Source of the DNA: Rhodovastum atsumiense
GTDB taxonomy: Bacteria; Pseudomonadota; Alphaproteobacteria; Acetobacterales; Acetobacteraceae
Assembly: GCF_937425535.1 (NCBI RefSeq)
Contig: NZ_OW485601.1
Span: 1,355,001 to 1,419,000 of the forward strand
DNA: 64,000 nt
Reading direction: 5' to 3'
The position numbers were made by a program, and so were the translations under genes. The notes below the pieces were generated by a model that was given only the letters and a program-made list of their open reading frames with translations, did not search any database and was not told the origin of the DNA. Within the stretch, counting starts at the first letter, position 1, and each line of letters begins with the position of its first letter. Shown here piece by piece: positions 8,222 to 16,353 of the stretch.

Positions 8222-8238
8222 GTTCCCAATTTGGGAAC
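8222..8238. promoter_or_regulatory. higBA operator palindrome
   Basis: GTTCCCAA-T-TTGGGAAC is a perfect 8-bp inverted repeat with a one-base centre, 16 bases upstream of the higB start. Palindromes of this form are typical binding sites for HigA/Xre repressors in autoregulated higBA promoters. Binding is inferred. Confidence 0.7.
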
Positions 8239-8301
8239 AAAGGGAAATTTCCGGAGCAGCGAACGGACGCAAGCCGTGGCCGGGATGGTGAGCGCCGGCA
8301 G

Positions 8302-8499
8302 CTATTGCGGCGGCCCGTCCTCGCGCCCGTCATCGGCCGGGCGCCGCCATCCCAGGATGATCCGCACGCAGTCCCGTGCCTTCCCGTTATCGGTGATCCC
8401 GCGGAACCGGCGACGCAGTTCCGCGGCGGCCGCCAGTTCGCCGGACCTCTCATAGGCTTCCCGGATGGCGGCGGCATCTTCTGCAGAGACCATGAACAT
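8302..8499 (-). CDS. small hypothetical protein, 65 aa
   Basis: The reading includes AAAIREAYERSGELAAAAEL, then RRRFRGITDNGKARDCVRII and LGWRRP. It is a compact helical protein with a composition like real genes and unlike its antisense frames. It lies just upstream of higB, same strand, about 95 bases away. The family is not recognised with certainty, and no catalytic motif is visible. Confidence 0.5.
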   Translation of the reverse strand: MFMVSAEDAAAIREAYERSGELAAAAELRRRFRGITDNGKARDCVRIILGWRRPADDGREDGPPQ

Positions 8500-8606
8500 G
8501 CCGACAGCATGAGAGCGCGCCGACAGGTGGGCAATCCGCTCCGTGATAAAATCACGCCTCTACGATCGCGGCGCGCGGTGCGCCGGGACGGCAGCAATGC
8601 CGCGTT

Positions 8607-8816
8607 TCAGCCGCGGCGAACCGAGGCGTAGGTGAGCGCGATCGTGAGATCCGCCCGCTCCACCCCCCAGGTCGCTGCAATGGCATGGATGATCTCGCGC
8701 ATGCGTTCGCGGCGCGCGGGCGTGCCGGGGGGAAGTCCCTGCACGGCGGCGTCGGCCTCGAAGGCCGCTTTTGCGGCGGCGATGGCATTGGCCATCGGGT
8801 TTTCTGGCTCTGTCAT
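8607..8816 (-). CDS. small hypothetical protein, 69 aa
   Basis: Begins MTEPENPMANAIAAAKAAFE, continues PPGTPARRERMREIIHAIAA and ends TYASVRRG. The ATG at 8816 starts a sensible charged helical protein; upstream in-frame codons (to 8927) look non-coding. No domain is recognised. It is followed on the same strand by another small gene (8302-8499), possibly in one transcript. Confidence 0.45.
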   Translation of the reverse strand: MTEPENPMANAIAAAKAAFEADAAVQGLPPGTPARRERMREIIHAIAATWGVERADLTIALTYASVRRG

Positions 8817-8933
8817 TCGCCGGCTATAGCCTGAAAGCGCGGGTTCTTTCCAATCCAGGCGAACGACAGAAGCAGCCGCATCACGCCCGCCTCCCTCTCG
8901 ACCAATCCCCCTGCCCCTTCCCACCACACGGGG

Positions 8934-9911
8934 TCACGGACGCAGCACCACGTTCCCGCTCACCTCCCCGCGCTCGACGAGTTCATGCGCCGTGACGATC
9001 TCGGAGAGCGGCAGGACGCGACCGATCGCGTGCTGCAGCCGCCCCTCCTCCAGCCAGTGCGTGAGCCGGGCGAGCCCCTCGGCGCGCGCGGCCGGCGACA
9101 ATTCGTAGACAATGAAAAAGCGCACCGCCGCGCCGGACAGGATCATCGGGCCGAAAGGCAGCGCCACCTCCGGTCGGCCGGATCCGTAGCAGACGCAGCA
9201 CCCGTCCCGCGCCACCACCTGCGGCAGCAGCGCCGCGTTGGCGGCCAGGTCCACTTCCACCACACGATCGACGCCGCGGCCGCCTGTCAGCATGGCCACG
9301 CGGGAGGCCACGTCTTCCGTCCGGTAATCGATCACTTCATCCGCGCCCGCCACCCGCGCATGCGCCGCCTTCGCGGCCGAACTCACCGTCGCGAGCACCT
9401 GCCGCGCGCCCAGCAGCTTCGCCATCTGGATGGCGTAGTGCCCCACCGCGCCGGCGCCGCCCGCGACCAGCACCGATTGTCCGGCGACGCCGCCATCGAT
9501 CTGCACCGCGCGCCAGGCGGTCAGGGCCGGAATGCCGAGGCAGGCACCGGCCTCGAAATCGGTCGCCTCAGGTAGACGCACCGCCTGGGCAGCAGGCAGC
9601 GCGATGAACTCGGCGGCCGTGCCGAAGGGACGCTTCCATTGCCCGTTCCAGATCCAGACGCGTTCGCCGATGCGGCCCGCGTCCACGCCCTCACCCACGG
9701 CCTCCACCGTGCCGGCCCCGTCGCTGTGCGGAATGACGCGAGGCCCGACCATGGGCCGGCTGCCGCCACGCGTCTTCCAATCAGAGGGATTCACGCCCGA
9801 CGTGACGAGCCGGACCAGCACCTCGCCCGGCCCCGGCGAGGGTGTCGGCAGCTCGCCCAGGATGAGCACCTCACGGGCCGCCCCTGTCCGCTCGTACCAG
9901 GCTGCGCGCAT
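8934..9911 (-). CDS. zinc-independent quinone oxidoreductase-like MDR enzyme
   Basis: A 325-residue medium-chain dehydrogenase/reductase of the NADPH:quinone oxidoreductase group. It begins MRAAWYERTGAAREVLILGE, has the GroES-like N-domain (SGVNPSDWKTR, HSDGAGTVEAVGEGV), and the Rossmann motif AGGAGAVGHYAIQMAK for NADPH. It ends with SGNVVLRP, typical of the family. The zinc-binding Cys/His set of alcohol dehydrogenases is absent. The ATG at 9911 is preceded by GGGAGGCGGACG, a strong ribosome site, and upstream frame is non-coding. The physiological substrate is unknown; quinones or enones are likely. Confidence 0.88.
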   Translation of the reverse strand: MRAAWYERTGAAREVLILGELPTPSPGPGEVLVRLVTSGVNPSDWKTRGGSRPMVGPRVIPHSDGAGTVEAVGEGVDAGRIGERVWIWNGQWKRPFGTAAEFIALPAAQAVRLPEATDFEAGACLGIPALTAWRAVQIDGGVAGQSVLVAGGAGAVGHYAIQMAKLLGARQVLATVSSAAKAAHARVAGADEVIDYRTEDVASRVAMLTGGRGVDRVVEVDLAANAALLPQVVARDGCCVCYGSGRPEVALPFGPMILSGAAVRFFIVYELSPAARAEGLARLTHWLEEGRLQHAIGRVLPLSEIVTAHELVERGEVSGNVVLRP

Positions 9912-10185
9912 CGTCCGCCTCCCTCTGTGCTCCCGTCCAGGTCCACTCGGCCCAAGATCCGGCCCATGACCCACCGGGACAGGGCGAGAGGGTAACACGC
10001 CCAGACGTTGGCAGCTCCGTTTCCTCTGCGGTCCGGCAGCCATCGGCATCGGGCCGGCGGGGCCACCGCACACCCTTGTGGCGCAACGGCTTCTCCGGCG
10101 ATGCCTGTGAAGGAACTGCAATGCTATTGTCATCAGGACGCAACCACACCGCGTTAAGCGCGACCGGACAGGCGTGGAGAAAGCA

Positions 10186-11859
10186 ATGACCCTTGATACG
10201 CTGCAGATGACCCGCCGGCATGCCATGGCTGCCGCGGCCGCCACCGGCCTCGCTCTCGCCACCGGCTCCGCACGGGCGCAGGCCCCCAGCGGGACGGAGA
10301 CGGCGCGCGGAACGGTACTGGGAGAAAGCGGCGGCACACGCCAGCCACTGGCCGGGGTGATGGTCTCGAACGGGCAGGATGTCGTGCTGACCGATGCGGC
10401 CGGACGCTGGAGCCTGCCGATCACGCCTGGCGAGTCGGTGTTCGTGATCAAGCCCACGGGCTGGAAGCTGCCGGTCGACCCGGCGACGCATCTGCCGGCC
10501 TTCGCCTATGCGTACGCCCCCACCGGCACGCCCGGCGGCGAGGCATTCCGCTTCGCCGGGCTCGCGCCGACCGGCCGGCTGCCGGAAAGCATCGACTTCG
10601 TGCTGACCCGGCAGGAGGAACCCGGCCGCTTCGACGCCCTGCTCTTCACCGATCCGCAGCCGGAAAGCCTCGCCGAGGTCGGCTTCATCCGCGATGCCGT
10701 GGTGGCGCAGGCCTCCGGCATCGACGCCGCGTTCGGCATCACCCATGGCGACGTGATGTTCGACGACCTTTCCTACTACGACCGCTACAACCGGATCGTC
10801 GGCAGCATCGGCGTGCCCTGGTACAATTGCTGCGGCAACCACGACATGAACTACGAGGCGGCCGACAACACGCTGTCGCGAGAAACCTTCAAGCGCGTCT
10901 ACGGTGTCCGCTGGCACGCCTTCCAGCACGGCGGGGCAACCTTCTTCATCCTCGACGACGTGGACTACCTGGGCACCGATCCGAAAGGCGAGGACGGCGC
11001 GGGGAAATACCGTGGCCGCTTCGGCGAGCGCCAGCTTGCCTTCATCCGCAACGTGCTGGGCCATGTGCCGCGCGAAAGCCTGGTGGCGTTCTCCTTCCAC
11101 ATCCCGCTGCGGACACAGCAGGGCGACGCCGCCTCACTGATCGCAACCGACGCGCGCACCTTCCTGGAGACGATCTCCTCCCACCCGAACAGCGTCAGCT
11201 TCAGCGGCCACACCCATACCAACGAGCACTGGTATCTGGGGGCAGAGGACGGGTTCTCGGGCGGCACCCACCACCATCACGTGCTGGCCGCCGTCTCCGG
11301 TAGCTGGTGGAGCGGGCCGTTCGACGAGCGTGGAATTCCGGTGGCGCTGGAAAGCGACGGCAGCCCGAACGGGTTCCACGTGCTGTCGGTGGACGGCACG
11401 CGCTACACCACGCGGCTGGTGCCGGCGAACGACCCGAACCGGGGCCAGATGCGCATCGTGCTCGACAACCAGTTGCACGCCGGCCGTCGCGGTCCGATCC
11501 GCGATGCGCACCAGGGTACGCTGCTGCGCGGACCGATCGACCGCGAGACAGTGGCGTCCACGCGGGTGCTGGTGAATTTCTTCGACGGTGGGCCACGCTC
11601 GAAACTGGAGATGGCGGTGGGGGATCAGGAGTTCGGCGCCATGCGCCGCGTGCCGCGAACCGATCCCTTCGTCGTCGATGTCTATACGCGCAACGCGGCG
11701 ACGAAGAAATCCTGGGTCGAACCCGGGAAGTCGACGCATGTGTGGCAGGCACGGCTGCCGACCGACCTGCCGGCGGGGACCCACCGCATCACCGTGCGGG
11801 CGACCGACGAGTACGGACGCCCGCATGTTGCCTGGATGGTGCTGGAAGTGGTCGGATAA
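10186..11859 (+). CDS. secreted calcineurin-like metallophosphoesterase
   Basis: About 557 residues. It starts with a twin-arginine-like signal (MTRRHAMAAAAATGLALATG), so export by Tat or Sec is likely. After an Ig-like N-domain (MetallophosN type, residues ~35-140) comes the dimetal phosphoesterase core: FTDPQPE, THGDVMFDD, CCGNHDMNYE, FSFHIPLR and GHTHTNEHW. A C-terminal beta domain (MetallophosC type) ends near HRITVRATDEYGRPHVAW. ATG at 10186 has GGAGAAAGC in front; a GTG at 10174 is an alternative. Substrate is unknown; periplasmic phosphate-ester scavenging is a fair guess. Confidence 0.88.
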   Translation: MTLDTLQMTRRHAMAAAAATGLALATGSARAQAPSGTETARGTVLGESGGTRQPLAGVMVSNGQDVVLTDAAGRWSLPITPGESVFVIKPTGWKLPVDPATHLPAFAYAYAPTGTPGGEAFRFAGLAPTGRLPESIDFVLTRQEEPGRFDALLFTDPQPESLAEVGFIRDAVVAQASGIDAAFGITHGDVMFDDLSYYDRYNRIVGSIGVPWYNCCGNHDMNYEAADNTLSRETFKRVYGVRWHAFQHGGATFFILDDVDYLGTDPKGEDGAGKYRGRFGERQLAFIRNVLGHVPRESLVAFSFHIPLRTQQGDAASLIATDARTFLETISSHPNSVSFSGHTHTNEHWYLGAEDGFSGGTHHHHVLAAVSGSWWSGPFDERGIPVALESDGSPNGFHVLSVDGTRYTTRLVPANDPNRGQMRIVLDNQLHAGRRGPIRDAHQGTLLRGPIDRETVASTRVLVNFFDGGPRSKLEMAVGDQEFGAMRRVPRTDPFVVDVYTRNAATKKSWVEPGKSTHVWQARLPTDLPAGTHRITVRATDEYGRPHVAWMVLEVVG

Positions 11860-11861
11860 GG

Positions 11862-12000
11862 CCAGGGCTTTGCCCTGGACCCAGCAGGGGCCACAAGGCT
11901 CCTGCACCCCGGGTGCGCTGCGCGGCAAAGAATGGGTTCCAAGGGCGAAGCCCTTGGCAGGTCCAGGGCAGCGCCCTGGTCGGGTGCGGGGTGAAACCCC
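11862..12000. repeat. cluster of palindromes, REP-like intergenic element
   Basis: Four short hairpins follow one another: CCAGGGCTTTGCCCTGG (11862-11878), CCAAGGGCGAAGCCCTTGG (11939-11957), CCAGGGCAGCGCCCTGG (11963-11979) and GGGGTGAAACCCC (11988-12000). They fill nearly all the space between two convergent genes. This could serve as a bidirectional terminator, but the repeated CCAGGGC/GCCCTGG unit suggests a dispersed REP/BIME-like element. Confidence 0.65.
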
Positions 12001-12012
12001 GCCAATGCGGCT

Positions 12013-12840
12013 TCAGCCGACCACGATCTCCACGTGATAGGCAATCGTGGATGTCACGTCGCTGCCGTAGAAAGCGCCTTCGACCGGCATAGTCGCGGCC
12101 TGGTCCGGGGCCGCGCACAGGGCGACGTGGCCATCGTCCACCGCGACGCCATGGGTGGGATCGAAACCACGCCATCCGAGACCCGGCAGAAACACCTCGG
12201 GCCAGGCATGCAGATGGCGTCGTCCATCGCGCGTGTCGGCCCGGGCCTGATAACCGCTGACGAAGCGGGCGGCGAGACCAAGGCTGCGGCAGGCCGCCAT
12301 GAACAGCACCGCGAGATCGCGGCAGGCACCGGAACCGAGGGCCAGCGTCCGGGCCGGCGCCTGTGCGGCGCCGCCGGCGCGGATGCGGCGTTCCAGATGC
12401 GTGAACAACCATCGGGTCAAATGATCAAGGAACGGCAACACCGCCCACCCGCTTTCCGCGGCCAGCGCCGTCGCGAAGGCGCTCACGGCGTCATCCTGTG
12501 CGCCCTGAAGACGGTACCCGGCCAGCGGATCGTCCAGGGTAGTGGGCCAGGGCAGGAGTGGCAGTCCGGGATCACGCAAGGCCGGTGCAGCAAAGGTATC
12601 GACCGCGAAGCTGCTCTCGACCCGCAGGATGTCGGAGACTCCCTCGAAGTGGACATGGGTGATCGGGTTGCCGAAGCGGTCCGTGGCCTCGTGGCGCATG
12701 ACCGGTTCGGGGGTCACGACGATGCTCCGGGCCAGGATGCAGGTGGGATCGACCCGCGGCGTCAGCCGCAACAGGTGCGGTGTGAACCGGACCGGCGCGC
12801 TGTACTGGTAGAGCGTCTCGTGGCGAACGGAAAACCGCAA
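12013..12840 (-). CDS. transglutaminase-like cysteine peptidase family protein
   Basis: A 275-residue protein of the bacterial transglutaminase-like family. The N-domain is RFSVRHETLYQYSAPVRFTP. The papain-fold core shows the Cys-His-Asp triad: Cys173 in GSGACRDLAVLF, His211 in HLHAWPEVFLPG and Asp227 in RGFDPTHG. The start is placed at a TTG (12838-12840) with GGAGG seven bases upstream; the open frame continues 56 codons farther without a credible start. There is no signal peptide, so it acts in the cytoplasm. These enzymes usually act as peptidases or amide hydrolases; the substrate is unknown. Confidence 0.85.
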   Translation of the reverse strand: MRFSVRHETLYQYSAPVRFTPHLLRLTPRVDPTCILARSIVVTPEPVMRHEATDRFGNPITHVHFEGVSDILRVESSFAVDTFAAPALRDPGLPLLPWPTTLDDPLAGYRLQGAQDDAVSAFATALAAESGWAVLPFLDHLTRWLFTHLERRIRAGGAAQAPARTLALGSGACRDLAVLFMAACRSLGLAARFVSGYQARADTRDGRRHLHAWPEVFLPGLGWRGFDPTHGVAVDDGHVALCAAPDQAATMPVEGAFYGSDVTSTIAYHVEIVVG

Positions 12841-12911
12841 GCTTCGGCCTCCGGACTGGTGCAGGCGCAGGCTAGCCGCATTGCGCAAGGATGCCCAGCC
12901 GGCTCGCGGGT

Positions 12912-13664
12912 TCAGCCACGGACAGTAAAACGAGCGAAGCGCCCCTCCAGGCCGGACGGCAGCCGCAAGGGCAGCGGGGCGTGCGCCTGCACGAAATCGG
13001 GGCGGCAACCGGTCGGGCGAAAAGCCTGCGCCGCATAGTCGCGCACCCCCAGGGCCACCAGTTCATCGGCGAGTTGCGTGAGCGCCCCGGCATCCAGCAA
13101 GGCCGGGTGAACCGTCGTGCGCACCTCGCAGGCAATGCCCGCAGCCAGCACGCGGCGCAGGCTCTCGCGCGCCCGCAGGCCACTGTCGGGGACACCGGTT
13201 ATCTCGGGGTAGCGGTCGAACGGGGCCTTGGCATCGAAACCGACCCAATCGACCAGATCCAGCACCGCGGCCAGACGGTCGGGATAAGGACCGGCAGTGT
13301 GCAGGCCGACACGAAAGCCAAGATCACGCACTGCCCTGATCGCAGCAGGCAATTTCGCCTGCAAGGTCGGCTCGCCACCCGAGAACACCACGCCATCGAG
13401 CAGGCCGATGCGCGTGCGCAGTCGTGCCAGCACCTCGGTCCAGGCAACGGGACCAGGACCGGCGGCCCGCAGATGCGGGTTGTGGCAGTAGCCGCAATCC
13501 CAGGGGCAGCCCTGGCAGAACACGGTGGCAACCAGCTCGCCGGGCCAGTCGCAGGTGGAAAAGCCGGTGACGCCGCCGACGGCAAGCCCGTCGGCGGCGG
13601 TAGCGTGGTCAGTCGGCGTGGCCGGCAACCTGGCAGCGTTCGAGGTCGAAATAGACGCGCTCAC
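12912..13664 (-). CDS. nrdG: anaerobic ribonucleotide reductase activating enzyme (radical SAM)
   Basis: NrdG uses SAM and a 4Fe-4S cluster to create the glycyl radical on NrdD. The cluster motif is FCQGCPWDCGYCHN (Cys53, Cys57, Cys60), followed by VVFSGGEPTLQ and DWVGFDAKAPFD typical of this group. It overlaps the small glycyl-radical gene before it by up to 56 bases if the GTG at 13664 is used. A TTG at 13628 would shorten the overlap; the true start is unclear. It closes the operon nrdD - nrdD tail - nrdG. Confidence 0.9.
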   Translation of the reverse strand: MSASISTSNAARLPATPTDHATAADGLAVGGVTGFSTCDWPGELVATVFCQGCPWDCGYCHNPHLRAAGPGPVAWTEVLARLRTRIGLLDGVVFSGGEPTLQAKLPAAIRAVRDLGFRVGLHTAGPYPDRLAAVLDLVDWVGFDAKAPFDRYPEITGVPDSGLRARESLRRVLAAGIACEVRTTVHPALLDAGALTQLADELVALGVRDYAAQAFRPTGCRPDFVQAHAPLPLRLPSGLEGRFARFTVRG

Positions 13665-13803
13665 GGAATTCGCCCTGCTTGCCGCGATTGAAGGAGCTGA
13701 CCGGACGGTGATAGCCCATGACGCGGGTCCAGACCTCGCAGGGCTGCCGTTCCTCGTCGCGCAGCGCGACGGTTTCGGGAATCTCGGTGATGGTGGCGCT
13801 CAT
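13609..13803 (-). CDS. separate glycyl-radical C-terminal piece of class III ribonucleotide reductase
   Basis: A 64-residue protein with CEVWTRVMGYHRPVSSFNRG and then KQGEFRERVYFD. This is the extreme C-terminal block of NrdD, where the glycine of R-V-x-G-Y is the radical site. The main NrdD gene ends with its zinc site and has no such block. The two genes overlap by ATGA (13800-13803), so they are translationally coupled. The split places the radical glycine and the catalytic barrel on different polypeptides, which must assemble. No slippery sequence was seen that would fuse them by frameshifting. A frameshift mutation or sequencing error is the alternative. Confidence 0.82.
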   Translation of the reverse strand: MSATITEIPETVALRDEERQPCEVWTRVMGYHRPVSSFNRGKQGEFRERVYFDLERCQVAGHAD

Positions 13804-15890
13804 GCGGTCGCTCCGGTGTCGGCCCGCAGCGTCTTACGCTGCTTGCGGGCAAGGATTTCCTGGTCGCAGATCGGGCAGAACTCGTGCGTGCCCGAAAGGT
13901 AGCCGTGGCGCGGACACACCGAGAAGGTCGGCGTGACCGTGATGTAGGGGATGCGGAAATTCTCCAGCGCCCGTCGCACCAGGCGGCGGCAGGCATCCGC
14001 GGAGGCAAGCTGCTCGCCGAGATAGAGGTGCAGCACGGTGCCGCCGGTGTATTTCTGTTGCAGCTTCTCCTGCCGCGCCAGCGCCTCGAAGGGATCGTCG
14101 GTGAAGCCGACCGGTAGCTGCGTGGAATTGGTATAGTAGCACATCTCCGCAGTTCCCGCCTGCAGGATGTCGGGGAAACGCTTGCGGTCCTCGCGGGCGA
14201 AGCGGTGAGTGGCGCCCTCGGCCGGGGTCGCTTCCAGATTATACATATGCCCGGTCTCGGTCTGGAAGGCGCCGATACGCTCGCGGATATGATCGAGGAA
14301 GCGCAGCGCGAAGGCATGGCCCCATGCGGTGGTGATGTCCTCGGCATCGCCGGTGAAGTTGCGGATCATCTCGTTCACGCCGTTCACGCCGAGCGTGGAG
14401 AAATGGTTCCGCAGCGTGCCCAGGTAGCGCTTGGTATAGGGGAACAGGCCGTCGTCCATGTGGCGCTGGATGACCTTGCGCTTGATTTCCAGGCTGGTGC
14501 GCGCGAGTTCCAGCAACTCGTCGAGCCGCCCGAGCAGCCCGGCCTCGTCGCCCTTGAACAGGTAGCCAAGCCGGGCGCAGTTGAGCGTCACCACGCCGAG
14601 CGAACCGGTCTGCTCGGCGCTGCCGAACAACCCGTTGCCGCGCTTGAGCAGCTCGGTCAGGTCGAGCTGCAGGCGGCAGCACATCGACCGGATCATGTTC
14701 GGCTTGAGCTCGGAATTGAGGAAGTTCTGGAAATACGGCAGGCCGTACTTGGCGGTCAGCGCAAAGAGCAGCTCGGCGTTTTCGCTGTACCACGGGAAGT
14801 CGGGCGTGATGTTGTAGGTGGGGATGGGGAAGGTGAACACCCGCCCGCGCGCGTCGCCCGCCATGACCACCTCGAGATAGGCCCGGTTGATCATGTCCAT
14901 CTCGGGCTGCAGCTCGGCGTAGGTGAAGGGCATCTCCTCGCCGGCGATGACCGGCACCTGCTCGCGCAGGTCCTCCGGGCAGGTCCAGTCGAAGGTCAGG
15001 TTGGTGAACGGGGTCTGGGTGCCCCAGCGCGAGGGCACGTTCAGGTTGTGCACCAGCTCCTGCATTGCCTGGCGCACTTCCTCGTAGCTGAGCCGGTCCA
15101 CCCGAACATAGGGGGCGAGGTAGGTGTCGAAGGAGCTGAAGGCCTGCGCCCCGGCCCATTCGTTCTGCAGCGTGCCGAGGAAGTTCACGATCTGGCTGAC
15201 CGCGCTGGTCAGGTGCCGCGGCGGGCCGCAATCGATTTTGCCCGGCACACCGTTCAGCCCTTCCTGCAGCAGCGTGCGCAGCGACCAGCCGGCACAGTAG
15301 CCGGCCAGCATGTCCAGGTCGTGGATGTGCAGGTCGCCCTCGCGATGGGCGCGGTCGATCTCGGGCGGATAGACGTGGGAGAGCCAGTAATTGGCGATCA
15401 GCTTGCCGGAGGCGTTCAGGATCAGCCCGCCCAGGGAATAGCCCTGGTTGGCATTGGCGCTGACCCGCCAGTCGGTGCGGCCGAGATAGTCCTCGATCGA
15501 GGACACCACGTCGACGACGGTCTGCTGCGAGCGGCGCAGCCGGGCATGCTGCTCGCGATAGACGATGTAGGCACGGGCGGTGACAACGTAGTTGGCGCTG
15601 ATCAGCACCTGCTCGACCACGTCCTGGATCTGCTCGATATGCGGGATCTGGTCGGGGAAGCGGAAGCGCAGCACCTTGACCGCCTGGATGGCGAGCAGTT
15701 CGGCCTCGTCGGCGCCGAACTCGCCGCTGGCCTGGCCGGCCCGCTCGATCGCCGAGCGGATGCGGGCGCGGTCGAAGGACACGGTCTGCCCGTCGCGGGT
15801 GACCACGCCATTGGGACCGACGGCGGCCTGCGGCGCGGGGCGCAAGGCGGCAGGCAGGCTGGCGGCGGTCTCGGAGGGGCTCGTTGGCAT
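13800..15890 (-). CDS. nrdD: anaerobic ribonucleoside-triphosphate reductase, main chain
   Basis: A 696-residue class III enzyme that reduces NTPs to dNTPs without oxygen. An ATP-cone regulatory domain occupies about residues 28-125 (VVTRDGQTVSFDRARIRSAI). The barrel follows, with NVPSRWGTQTPFTNLTFDWT, NMIRSMCCRLQLDLTE and GVVTLNCARLGYL. Near the C-terminus VCPRHGYLSGTHEFCPICDQ gives the Cys/His zinc site. The chain stops there and the glycyl-radical motif is in the next gene. It heads an operon with nrdG. Anaerobic growth or survival is implied. Confidence 0.93.
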   Translation of the reverse strand: MPTSPSETAASLPAALRPAPQAAVGPNGVVTRDGQTVSFDRARIRSAIERAGQASGEFGADEAELLAIQAVKVLRFRFPDQIPHIEQIQDVVEQVLISANYVVTARAYIVYREQHARLRRSQQTVVDVVSSIEDYLGRTDWRVSANANQGYSLGGLILNASGKLIANYWLSHVYPPEIDRAHREGDLHIHDLDMLAGYCAGWSLRTLLQEGLNGVPGKIDCGPPRHLTSAVSQIVNFLGTLQNEWAGAQAFSSFDTYLAPYVRVDRLSYEEVRQAMQELVHNLNVPSRWGTQTPFTNLTFDWTCPEDLREQVPVIAGEEMPFTYAELQPEMDMINRAYLEVVMAGDARGRVFTFPIPTYNITPDFPWYSENAELLFALTAKYGLPYFQNFLNSELKPNMIRSMCCRLQLDLTELLKRGNGLFGSAEQTGSLGVVTLNCARLGYLFKGDEAGLLGRLDELLELARTSLEIKRKVIQRHMDDGLFPYTKRYLGTLRNHFSTLGVNGVNEMIRNFTGDAEDITTAWGHAFALRFLDHIRERIGAFQTETGHMYNLEATPAEGATHRFAREDRKRFPDILQAGTAEMCYYTNSTQLPVGFTDDPFEALARQEKLQQKYTGGTVLHLYLGEQLASADACRRLVRRALENFRIPYITVTPTFSVCPRHGYLSGTHEFCPICDQEILARKQRKTLRADTGATA

Positions 15891-16353
15891 TGGTCACGCT
15901 CGATGTTGGGCGGCGTCGCCGCCGGACTGTTCCGCACCGGCGACACTGCACCCCACGCGATCGAGGTCGATCGCGTGGTCACAAGATGTTGGGGAACATC
16001 AGTCCCGCAGGCACCACATATGGCTAGACCCACTTCCGGCGCCGCGTCAAACGGATTTCAGGCGAAAGCAGTCGGGGCTTCTCCGCCCGCCCCAAGAATG
16101 GCGGAAATCATCCGGATCGCCACCGAGCCCTGGCGCATGACCGACCCGGCATATCGGGCGTTGGTGCCACGACTCGGGTTCCGGCGCCACCCGTGGGGGC
16201 TTCGTCCCCGGCCCTCCCGCCAGGAGATCCCATGCGGGGGCGGCGGCCAGGGACGAATATTGCTGGACTCGGCACTTTCGGCCTTGGTGATCACACTTCA
16301 GCCGGACCGTGCCGGTAATTCCGCTGTGGATCCGATCGGAACGCCGGGTCTGT
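15891..16353. promoter_or_regulatory. nrdD upstream region with two perfect dyads
   Basis: About 460 bases between two minus-strand genes. Close to nrdD lie CACGCGATCGA-GG-TCGATCGCGTG (15954-15977, perfect 11-bp arms) and GATGTT-GGGG-AACATC (15985-16000). One or both may bind a regulator of the nrd operon (NrdR or an FNR-type protein are candidates), but neither matches a consensus well enough to name. The stretch 16190-16215 has a further GGGGGCTTCGTCCCC hairpin, possibly another palindromic repeat or the terminator of the gene upstream. No gene was recognised. Confidence 0.5.

Noticed and set aside
13795-13815. Programmed frameshift joining nrdD to its glycyl-radical tail
   Set aside because: The junction is a plain ATGA start-stop overlap with no slippery run; coupled translation explains it better.
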